Assembly: GCF_038502225.1 (NCBI RefSeq)
Contig: NW_027195264.1
Coordinates: forward strand, 62,001-126,000
From: Cherax quadricarinatus
Lineage: Eukaryota > Arthropoda > Malacostraca > Decapoda > Parastacidae
Reading direction: 5' to 3'
DNA length: 64,000 nucleotides
Shown here piece after piece: positions 44,327-54,400 of this stretch. The stretch's first letter is position 1; each line of letters starts with the position of its first letter. The translations under genes and the position numbers were made by a program. The notes beneath the pieces were generated by a model, which saw only the letters and a list, made by a program, of their open reading frames with translations, did not search any database and had not been told where the DNA came from.

Positions 44327-46347
44327 GGAGCCCCAGACCGACATAATGAGATTAGTCACGAGGGAGCTTTCACCAAATTCAACTTCAATAACAAAAACAT
44401 AAAGTGGGACCAAGTAAACCAAGTCCTAACCGATATAAGCTGGGAAGATATACTAAGCAACACAGACCCCAACTTATGCCTAGAACAGATTAACTCGGTA
44501 GCACTCGATGTATGCACAAGGCTTATTCCTCTAAGAAAAAGGAGGAGTAGATGTAAAACAGAAAGAGACAGGCGCTCCCTTTACAGGCGACGGAAAAGAA
44601 TAACAGAGCGGCTAAAAGAGGTCAATATATCTGAAATGCGTAGGGAGACACTGGTCAGAGAAATAGCAAGCATCGAACTTAAGCTAAAAGAATCCTTTAG
44701 GAGTCAGGAATCGCGGGAAGAACTAAAAGCCATAAATGAAATCGAAAGAAACCCAAAGTATTTCTTCTCCTATGCCAAATCAAAATCGAGAACAACGTCC
44801 AGTATTGGGCCCCTACTTAAACAAGATGGGTCCTACACAGATGACAACAAGGAAATGAGTGAGCTACTCAAGTCCCAATATGACTCAGTTTTTAGCAAGC
44901 CGCTAACCAGACTGAGAGTCGAAGATCAAAATGAATTTTTTATGAGAGAGCCACAAAATTTGATTAACACAAGCCTATCCGATGTTATCCTGACGCCAAA
45001 TGACTTCGAACAGGCGATAAATGACATGCCCATGCACTCTGCCCCAGGGCCAGACTCATGGAACTCTGTGTTCATCAAGAACTGCAAGAAGCCCCTATCA
45101 CGAGCCTTTTCCATCCTATGGAGAGGGAGCATGGACACGGGGGTCGTCCCACAGTTACTAAAAACAACAGACATAGCCCCACTCCACAAAGGGGGCAGTA
45201 AAGCAACAGCAAAGAACTACAGACCAATAGCACTAACATCCCATATCATAAAAATCTTTGAAAGGGTCCTAAGAAGCAAGATCACCACGCATCTAGAAAC
45301 CCATCAGTTACACAACCCAGGGCAACATGGGTTTAGAACAGGTCGCTCCTGTCTGTCTCAACTATTGGACCACTACGACAAGGTCCTAAATGCACTAGAA
45401 GACAAAAAGAATGCAGATGTAATATATACAGACTTTGCAAAAGCCTTCGACAAGTGTGACCATGGCGTAATAGCGCACAAAATGCGTGCTAAAGGAATAA
45501 CAGGAAAAGTCGGTCGATGGATCTATAATTTCCTCACTAACAGAACACAGAGAGTAGTCGTCAACAGAGTAAAGTCCGAGGCAGCTACGGTGAAAAGCTC
45601 TGTTCCACAAGGCACAGTACTCGCTCCCATCTTGTTCCTCATCCTTATATCCGACATAGACAAGGATGTCAGCCACAGCACCGTGTCTTCCTTTGCAGAT
45701 GACACCCGAATCTGCATGACAGTGTCTTCCATTGCAGACACTGCAAAGCTCCAGGCAGACATCAACCAAATCTTTCAGTGGGCTGCAGAAAACAATATGA
45801 AGTTCAACGATGAGAAATTTCAATTACTCAGATATGGTAAACATGAGGAAATTAAATCTTCATCAGAGTACAAAACAAATTCTGGCCACAAAATAGAGCG
45901 AAACACCAACGTCAAAGACCTGGGAGTGATCATGTCGGAGGATCTCACCTTCAAGGACCATAACATTGTATCAATCGCATCTGCTAGAAAAATGACAGGA
46001 TGGATAATGAGAACCTTCAAAACTAGGGAGGCCAAGCCCATGATGACACTCTTCAGGTCACTTGTTCTATCTAGGCTGGAATATTGCTGCACACTAACAG
46101 CACCTTTCAAGGCAGGTGAAATTGCCGACCTAGAAAATGTACAGAGAACTTTCATGGCGCGCATAACGGAGATAAAACACCTCAATTATTGGGAGCGCTT
46201 GAGGTTCCTAAACCTGTATTCCCTGGAACGCAGGAGGGAGAGATACATGATTATATACACCTGGAAAATCCTAGAGGGACTAGTACCGAACTTGCACACG
46301 AAAATCACCCACTACGAAAGCAAAAGACTTGGCAGATGATGCACCAT

Positions 46348-46361
46348 CCCCCCAATGAAAA
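46348..46361. other. Left 14-bp target duplication of mini-retroposon
   Basis: CCCCCCAATGAAAA, repeated exactly at 46412-46425. Confidence 0.9.
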
Positions 46362-46411
46362 TTATTATTATTATAATCAAAAAGAAGCGCTAAGCCACAA
46401 GGACTATACAG
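46362..46411 (-). mobile_element. 50-bp ultra-short retroposon insertion
   Basis: On the minus strand it begins CTGTATAGTCCTTGTGGC, continues TTAGCGCTTCTTTTTG and ends in an ATTATAATAATAATAA tail. This is the 3' end of a common decapod retroposon by memory. It is flanked by perfect 14-bp duplications and lies in the C-terminal coding part of the plus-strand LINE, where it shifts the frame. Confidence 0.88.
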
Positions 46412-46738
46412 CCCCCCAATGAAAAGCAGGGGTGTCACTAGCACGTTAAGAGACCATACAATAAGTGTCAGGGGCCCGAGACTGTTCAACTGCCTCCCAG
46501 CACACATAAGGGGGATTACCAACAGACCCCTGGCAGTCTTCAAGCTGGCACTGGACAAGCACCTAAAGTCAGTTCCGGATCAGCCGGGCTGTGGCTCGTA
46601 TGTTGGTTTGCGTGCAGCCAGCAGCAACAGCCTGGTTGATCAGGCTCTGATCCACCAGGAGGCCTGGTCTCAGACCGGGCCGCGGGGGCGTTGACCCCCG
46701 GAACTCTCTCCAGGTAAACTCCAGGTAAACTCCAGTGC

Positions 46739-47067
46739 TTCTGCTCCCTCTCTCAGGACCCATGGCAAGATGTTGTCCAGCCCCATAGCCTTTGAGGTAT
46801 CTAGTTCACTTAGCAGCCTCTTCAGTTGTGTGTTGTGTCCAGCACTTGATGGTGTACCCCACCACTCTGGCTTTCTGGGGTCCTTTCTGCCCCCACTGTA
46901 AATACTTCTGTAAATCTCTTGTTGAGCTCCTCATACTTTTCAGTCGTTTCTTGTTATCTTCCCTCCCTCTTACTTCAGCCTGATTACCTGGTCCTTGACT
47001 GTTGTTTTCCTCTTGATGTGGCTGTACAACAGCTTCGGGTCTGAAATGGCTTTCGCTGCTATGTCAG
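46739..47067 (-). pseudogene. LINE RT N-terminal part, upstream half of split copy
   Basis: Minus-strand residues AISDPKLLYSHIKRKTTVKDQV, given here only as the stretch near 46985-47060, then DTSKAMGLDNI and VLREGAEAL before the CAGTGC site. These precede the RT palm in the same LINE family as 42830-44326, and the frame runs on into that piece when the plus-strand LINE is removed. Several stops and frameshifts are present. Confidence 0.8.
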
Positions 47068-47636
47068 TGTTATGACCACAGTCACTTAAAACTTGATTTA
47101 TATAGAATGTATTGACCACTTAATATTATACTCGGGGTTTCCTTAATATTAGCTAAATTAAAGATTCCAGTAGATTATAATATTATCTGGTTTAGGAATA
47201 TGTAATTATTATGATTATACCCGGGTATGATGTGTGTGTATTGAGTAATGTTTTAGGTGGGTAACACATGACTCGGGTTTATAACTCGGGTTTATAACTA
47301 GGTATGTCGTTGGTGGGTTCAGACCGCTCTGCCGTCTCCCCTTTGACAAACTGACGTCATAAAGGGATTTACTGTGTAAGTTCAGTTTACCTTCACTGCT
47401 GACTTGGTGAACAGTGTCTTAGCAGACTACTAGTACTCCAGTACTGTTGTTTCTTGGTGTTTTAGAGAGTCTAGTTTAGAAACTCCTGAACTGGTTTGAG
47501 TTGGGAATTCTGTGGTGAAGTCAGTGGACAGTTATATCCAGATATCTTCAGTATACAATGTAACTACGTGTGTCGTGGGTAGAATGCCAAGTGATTGAAG
47601 GTGCTAGTTTACTGTTGATAAAACCCGTACTCTTCC
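47068..47636. other. Unassigned 570 bp interrupting the LINE, possible LTR
   Basis: Replaces or interrupts the linker between LINE endonuclease and RT. It starts TGTTATGACC and holds two copies of ACTCGGGTTTATAACT near 47272-47300, a perfect CRE-type palindrome TGACGTCA near 47352-47359, and TTCAGTTTACC near 47381. A promoter-like or solo-LTR origin is possible, but I could not find matching ends or a target duplication. No ORF of note. Confidence 0.35.
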
Positions 47637-47726
47637 TGCTTCACTCTCCACTTGTAGCTCTACTGTGTACTCGAAGCACAGGACCACGTGATCATTAGCT
47701 CCGAGGGGCCTGTCATATGTGATGTG
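47637..47726 (-). pseudogene. LINE endonuclease C-terminal scrap
   Basis: The minus strand reads ITYDRPLGANDHVVL and YTVELQVESE, homologous to 42130-42215 (RPLGASDHRIL). The catalytic SDH is changed to NDH. It is probably the 5' remainder of the split minus-strand LINE whose RT lies at 46739-47067 and 42830-44326. Confidence 0.75.
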
Positions 47727-47888
47727 TATGTGTGGTATGTGTGTGTATGTGTGTTGACGATGGTTGTCAGGTATCGATCAAGTCTCTTGGTAACTAACCT
47801 CTACTACCACTAACTAACACTTACGCTAACTTCCCTCCCATATGCACTAACCTCCCTTCACGCCTGCACTATCCTTTCCACCCCCAAC
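47727..47888. other. Spacer with TG-rich start
   Basis: TGTATGTGTG-type tract at 47727-47755 and then unique sequence up to the 29-bp array. No gene seen. Confidence 0.5.
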
Positions 47889-49075
47889 ACTAGTACTGTA
47901 CCACCACCATCTCTCCCAGTACTGTACCACCACCACCATCTCTCCCAGTACTGTACCACCACCACCATCTCTCCCAGTACTGTACCACCACCACCATCTC
48001 TCCCAGTACTGTACCACCACCACCATCTCTCCCAGTACTGTACCACCACCACCATCTCTCCCAGTACTGTACCACCACCACCATCTCTCCCAGTACTGTA
48101 CCACCACCATCTCTCCCAGTACTGTACCACCACCATCATCTCTCCCAGTACTGTACCACCGCCACCATCTCTCCCAGTACTGTACCACCACCACCATCTC
48201 TCCCAGTACTGCACCACCACCACCATCTCTCCCAGTACTGTACCACCACCACCATCTCTCCCAGTACTGTACCACCACCACCATCTCTCCCAGTACTGTA
48301 CCACCACCATCATCTCTCCCAGTACTGTACCACCACCACCATCTCTCCCAGTACTGTACCACCACCACCATCTCTCCCAGTACTGTACCACCACCACCAT
48401 CTCTCCCAGTACTGTACCACCACCACCATCTCTCCCAGTACTGTACCACCACCATCATCTCTCCCAGTACTGTACCACCACCACCATCTCTCCCAGTACT
48501 GTACCACCACCACCATCTCTCCCAGTACTGTACTACCACCACCATCTCTCCCAGTACTGTACCACCACCATCTCTCCCAGTACTGTACTACCACCACCAT
48601 CTCTCCCAGTACTGTACCACCACCACCATCTCTCCCAGTACTGTACCACCACCATCTCTCCCAGTACTGTACCACCACCATCATCTCTCCCAGTACTGTA
48701 CCACCACCACCATCTCTCCCAGTACTGTACCACCACCATCATCTCTCCCAGTACTGTACCACCACCACCATCTCTCCCAGTACTGTACCACCACCACCAT
48801 CTCTCCCAGTACTGTACCACCACCATCTCTCCCAGTACTGTACCACCACCACCATCTCTCCCAGTACTGCACCACCACCATCATCTCTCCCAGTACTGCA
48901 CCACCACCACCATCTCTCCCAGTACTGCACCACCACCATCTCTCCCAGTACTGCACCACCACCATCATCTCTCCCAGTACTGCACCACCACCATCATCTC
49001 TCCCAGTACTGCACCACCACCATCATCTCTCCCAGTACTGCACCACCACCATCATCTCTCCCAGTACTGCACCAC
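47889..49075. repeat. 29/26-bp minisatellite
   Basis: About 42 copies with core CTCTCCCAGTACTGTACC followed by three or four CCA/CAT triplets. Units differ by one CCA (29 or 26 bp), and TGTACC changes to TGCACC in most copies after about 48870. The Trp/Val/Tyr-rich minus-strand ORFs reflect the repeat. Confidence 0.95.
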
Positions 49076-49078
49076 CAC

Positions 49079-49499
49079 AACCTACCACCTCTGCCACGCC
49101 TGACACAGCTGCCACACTTGACACACCTGACACACCTACCACGCCTGATACACCTGCCGTACCTAGCGCACCTGACACCTGCCTCTCCTGACACACCTTC
49201 CTCACCTGCCACACCTGACGCTCTTGACATACCTGACACACCTGCCAAAATTAACACGCCTTCCACTCCTGACACAACTGACACTTGATATACCTGTCTC
49301 ACCTGCCACATCTGCCGCACCTGACACACTTGCCACACCTGGTTCACCTGACTCGCCTGTCATACCTGCCACACCTGACCCACCTGCCATAACTAACACA
49401 CCTGACACACTTCCCATGCATAACACACCCGGCTCACCTGGCACAACTAACACACCTGCCACACCTACTATACCTTACACACCTGCTGCAACCGCCAGA
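49079..49499. repeat. Degenerate 9-bp repeat
   Basis: Loose tandem repeats of CACACCTGA / CACACCTGC, heavily diverged. A 92-codon Thr/Pro-rich frame (49224-49502) is open but low-complexity. Between this array and the next (49500-49559) nothing is recognised. Confidence 0.85.
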
Positions 49500-49559
49500 T
49501 AGGTTATTCCCTGTGTGCTTAACGTCACTCATGTTACCTTTGTTACCCCCCGTCCCTAG

Positions 49560-50640
49560 GTCCCTCTCCCCCTACCAGTGATGTTCCCTCTCCCCCTACC
49601 AGTGATGTTCCCTCTCCCCCTACCAATGATGTTCCCTCTCCCCCTACCAGTGATGTTCCCTCTCCCCCTACCAGTGATGTTCCCTCTCCCCCTACCAATG
49701 ATGTTCCCTCTCCCCCTACCAGTGATGTTCCCTCTCCCCCTACCAGTGATGTTCCCTCTCCCCCTACCAGTGATGTTCCCTCTCCCCCTACCAGTGATGT
49801 TCCCTCTCCCCCTACCAGTGATGTTCCCTCTCCCCCTACCAGTGATGTTCCCTCTCCACCCTACCAGTGTGTTCCCTCTCCCCCTACCAATGATGTTCCC
49901 TCTCCCCCTACCAGTGATGTTCCCTCTCCCCCTAACAGTGATGTTCCCTCTCCCCCTATCAGTGATGTTCCCTCTCCCCCTACCAGTGATGTTCCCTCTC
50001 CCCCTACCAATGATGTTCCCTCTCCCCCTACCAGTGATGTTCCCTCTCCCCCTACCAGTGATGTTCCCTCTCCCCCTATCAGTGATGTTCCCTCTCCCCC
50101 TATCAGTGATGTTCCCTCTCCCCCTACCAGTGATGTTCCCTCTCCCCCTACCAGTGATGTTCCCTCTCCCCCTACCAGTGATGTTCCCTCTCCCCCCTAC
50201 AAGTATGTTCCCTCTTCCCCCTACAAGTATGTTCCCTCTCCCCCCTACAAGTATGTTCCCTCTCCCCCCTACAAGTATGTTCCCTCTCCCCCCTACAAGT
50301 ATGTTCCCTCTCCCCCCTACAAGTATGTTCCCTCTCCACCCTACAAGTATGTTCCCTCTCCACCCTACCAGTGTGTTCCCTCTCCCCCCAACCAGTGTGT
50401 TCCCTCTCCCCCCTACACGTATGTTCCCTCTCCACCCTACCAGTGTGTTCCCTCTCCCCCTACCAGTGTGTTCCCTCTCCCCCCTACAAGTATGTTCCCT
50501 CTCCCCCCTACCAGTGTTTTCCCTCTCCCCCCTACAAGTATGTTCCCTCTCCCCCCTACCAGTGTGTTCCCTCTCCCCCCAACCAGTGCGTTCCCTCTCC
50601 CACTACCAGTTTGTTCCCTCTCCCCCTACCAGTGTGTTCC
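49560..50640. repeat. 24-bp array, type A (CCCTCTCCCCCTACCAG)
   Basis: About 45 copies. It has three internal subtypes in order: ATGTTCCCTCTCCCCCTACC (49560-50190), TATGTTCCCTCTCCCCCC with ACAAG (50196-50355), and GTGTTCCCTCTCCACCCTACC mixed with the second (to 50640). The unit length of 24 bp matches types B and C. Confidence 0.93.
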
Positions 50641-50835
50641 CCCTCCACCCTACCAGGGTGTTCCCTCCACACACTACCAGGATTTTCCCTGTTCACCCTA
50701 CCACGGTCGTCCATGTTCACTCTACAAGGTTCTTTCACATTTACCCTAACAGTCTTCATCCTTCACCCTACCAGGGTCTTACAGGTTCACCCTTTTAGTG
50801 CCTACCATGTTCACTCTACCATGATGTTCAGTGAT
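50641..50835. repeat. 24-bp array, degenerate transition
   Basis: About eight strongly diverged 24-bp-like units (CACTACCAGGATTTTCCC, TTCACCCTACCACGGTCG and similar). They keep a CTACCAGGGTGTT-like frame and bridge type A and type B. Confidence 0.8.
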
Positions 50836-51470
50836 CACCCTACCAGGGTGTTGAATGTTCACCATACCAGGGTGTTGAATGTTCACCATACCAGGGTGTT
50901 GAATGTTCACCATACCAGGGTGTTGAATGTTCACCATACCAGGGTGTTCTATGATCACCATACCAGGGTGTTGAATGTTCACCATACCAGGGTGTTGAAT
51001 GTTCACCATACCAGGGTGTTGAATGTTCACCATACCAGGGTGTTGAATGTTCACCATACCAGGGTGTTGAATGTTCACCATACCAGGGTGTTGAATGTTC
51101 ACCATACCAGGGTGTTGAATGTTCACCATACCAGGGTGTTGAATGTTCACCATACCAGGGTGTTGAATGTTCACCATACCAGGGTGTTGAATGTTCACCA
51201 TACCAGGGTGTTGAATGTTCACCATACCAGGGTGTTGAATGTTCACCATACCAGGGTGTTGAATGTTCACCATACCAGGGTGTTGAATGTTCACCATACC
51301 AGGGTGTTGAATGTTCACCATACCAGGGTGTTGAATGTTCACCATACCAGGGTGTTGAATGTTCACCATACCAGGGTGTTGAATGTTCACCATACCAGGG
51401 TGTTGAATGTTCACCATACCAGGGTGTTGAATGTGCACCATACCAGGGTGTTGAATGTTCACCATACCAG
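50836..51470. repeat. 24-bp array, type B (GAATGTTCACCATACCAGG)
   Basis: About 26 almost identical units. One unit at about 50945 carries the TTCTATGATCAC left half of type C joined to the CATACCAG right half of type B, a hybrid. One unit near 51433 has GTGCACC in place of GTTCACC. Confidence 0.95.
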
Positions 51471-54400
51471 GGTGTTCTATGATCACTCTACCAGTGTGTT
51501 CTATGATCATTATACCAGGGTGTTCTATGATCACTCTACCAGAGTGTTCTATGATCACTCTACCAGAGTGTTCTATGATCACTCTACCAGAGTGTTCTAT
51601 GATCACTCTACCAGTGTGTTCTATGATCACTCTACCAGAGTGTTCTATGATCACTCTACCAGTGTGTTCTATGATCACCCTACCAGAGTGTTCTATGATC
51701 ACTCTACCAGAGTGTTCTATGATCATTATACCAGGGTGTTCTATGATCACTCTACCAGAGTGTTCTATGATCACTCTACCAGAGTGTTCTATGATCATTA
51801 TACCAGGGTGTTCTATGATCACTCTACCAGAGTGTTCTATGATCACCCTACCAGAGTGTTCTATGATCATTATACCAGGGTGTTCTATGATCACTCTACC
51901 AGAGTGTTCTATGATCATTATACCAGAGTGTTCTATGATCATTATACCAGGGTGTTCTATGATCACTCTACCAGAGTGTTCTATGATCATTATACCAGGG
52001 TGTTCTATGATCATTATACCAGGGTGTTCTATGATCACTCTACCAGAGTGTTCTATGATCACCCTACCAGAGTGTTCTATGATCACTCTACCAGAGTGTT
52101 CTATGATCACCCTACCAGAGTGTTCTATGATCACTCTACCAGGGTGTTCTATGATCACTCTACCAGAGTGTTCTATGATCACTCTACCAGTGTGTTCTAT
52201 GATCACCCTACCAGAGTGTTCTATGATCACTCTACCAGAGTGTTCTATGATCACTCTACCAGAGTGTTCTATGATCACTCTACCAGAGTGTTCTATGATC
52301 ACTCTACCAGAGTGTTCTATGATCACTCTACCAGTGTGTTCTATGATCACTCTACCAGGGTGTTCTATGATCACTCTACCAGGGTGTTCTATGATCACCC
52401 TACCAGGGTGTTCTATGATCATTATACCAGGGTGTTCTATGATCACTCTACCAGGGTGTTCTATGATCACTCTACCAGGGTGTTCTATGATCACTCTACC
52501 AGGGTGTTCTATGATCACTCTACCAGGGTGTTCTATGATCACTCTACCAGGGTGTTCTATGATCACTCTACCAGGGTGTTCTATGATCACTCTACCAGGG
52601 TGTTCTATGATCACTCTACCAGGGTGTTCTATGATCACTCTACCAGGGTGTTCTATGATCACCCTACCAGGGTGTTCTATGATCATTATACCAGGGTGTT
52701 CTATGATCACTCTACCAGGGTGTTCTATGATCACCCTACCAGGGTGTTCTATGATCATTATACCAGGGTGTTCTATGATCACTCTACCAGTGTGTTCTAT
52801 GATCACTCTACCAGGGTGTTCTATGATCATTATACCAGGGTGTTCTATGATCACTCTACCAGTGTGTTCTATGATCACTCTACCAGGGTGTTCTATGATC
52901 ACTCTACCAGGGTGTTCTATGATCACCCTACCAGGGTGTTCTATGATCATTATACCAGGGTGTTCTATGATCACTCTACCAGGGTGTTCTATGATCACCC
53001 TACCAGGGTGTTCTATGATCACTCTACCAGTGTGTTCTATGATCATTATACCAGGGTGTTCTATGATCACCCTACCAGGGTGTTCTATGATCATTATACC
53101 AGGGTGTTCTATGATCACTCTACCAGAGTGTTCTATGATCACTCTACCAGGGTGTTCTATGATCACCCTACCAGGGTGTTCTATGATCACCCTACCAGGG
53201 TGTTCTATGATCACTCTACCAGGGTGTTCTATGATCACCCTACCAGGGTGTTCTATGATCACTCTACCAGGGTGTTCTATGATCACTCTACCAGAGTGTT
53301 CTATGATCACTCTACCAGGGTGTTCTATGATCACTCTACCAGGGTGTTCTATGATCACCCTACCAGAGTGTTCTATGATCACTCTACCAGAGTGTTCTAT
53401 GATCACTCTACCAGGGTGTTCTATGATCACCCTACCAGGGTGTTCTATGATCACTCTACCAGGGTGTTCTATGATCACTCTACCAGGGTGTTCTATGATC
53501 ACTCTACCAGGGTGTTCTATGATCACCCTACCAGAGTGTTCTATGATCACTCTACCAGGGTGTTCTATGATCACTCTACCAGGGTGTTCTATGATCACCC
53601 TACCAGAGTGTTCTATGATCACCCTACCAGGGTGTTCTATGATCACTCTACCAGGGTGTTCTATGATCACCCTACCAGAGTGTTCTATGATCACTCTACC
53701 AGGGTGTTCTATGATCACCCTACCAGAGTGTTCTATGATCACTCTACCAGGGTGTTCTATGATCACTCTACCAGGGTGTTCTATGATCACCCTACCAGGG
53801 TGTTCTATGATCACTCTACCAGAGTGTTCTATGATCACTCTACCAGAGTGTTCTATGATCACTCTACCAGGGTGTTCTATGATCACTCTACCAGGGTGTT
53901 CTATGATCACTCTACCAGAGTGTTCTATGATCACTCTACCAGTGTGTTCTATGATCACTCTACCAGAGTGTTCTATGATCACTCTACCAGGGTGTTCTAT
54001 GATCACTCTACCAGAGTGTTCTATGATCACTCTACCAGAGTGTTCTATGATCACTCTACCAGAGTGTTCTATGATCACTCTACCAGAGTGTTCTATGATC
54101 ACTCTACCAGGGTGTTCTATGATCACCCTACCAGAGTGTTCTATGATCACTCTACCAGAGTGTTCTATGATCACTCTACCAGAGTGTTCTATGATCACTC
54201 TACCAGAGTGTTCTATGATCACTCTACCAGGGTGTTCTATGATCACCCTACCAGAGTGTTCTATGATCACTCTACCAGGGTGTTCTATGATCACCCTACC
54301 AGAGTGTTCTATGATCACTCTACCAGGGTGTTCTATGATCACTCTACCAGGGTGTTCTATGATCACTCTACCAGAGTGTTCTATGATCACTCTACCAGAG

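Larger units (their letters stand above)
44339..46694 (+). pseudogene. LINE ORF2: linker, reverse transcriptase, C-terminal tail
   Basis: The frame is open from the truncated 5' end (KFNFNNKNIKWDQVN near 44375) through the first in-frame Met at 44636 to a TGA at 46337-46339. RT motifs, with residues counted from Met 44636: PGPDSWNS, APLHKGGSK, NYRPIALTS, QHGFRTGRSCLSQLL, motif A D266 (TDFAKAFDKCDH), SSVPQGTVLAPILF and catalytic FADD at 353-356. The TGA falls where a basic codon is expected after RLGR, consistent with a CGA to TGA change. Just beyond, a 50-bp retroposon plus its 14-bp duplication shifts the frame by one. The tail resumes at 46419 (KSRGVTSTLRDHTISVRG, FNCLPAHIRG) and stops at 46694. 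The RT core itself is intact. CR1/Jockey group, exact clade uncertain. Confidence 0.88.
44327..46732 (+). mobile_element. 5'-truncated LINE inserted into another LINE
   Basis: Plus-strand non-LTR element bounded by CAGTGC duplications. It begins near the end of the endonuclease domain, carries the linker, a full RT and the C-terminal tail, and ends with two copies of CTCCAGGTAAA and a final CTC. Because the 5' side is truncated it cannot encode the endonuclease. It is the same family as 38580-38823. Confidence 0.88.

Noticed and set aside
47847..48968. Trp/Val/Tyr-rich minus-strand ORFs of the 29-bp array
   Set aside because: Repeat artefact; several overlapping frames give the same peptide.
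49224..49502. 92-codon Thr/Pro-rich ORF as a mucin-like gene
   Set aside because: Pure degenerate 9-bp repeat, no signal peptide or unique ends.
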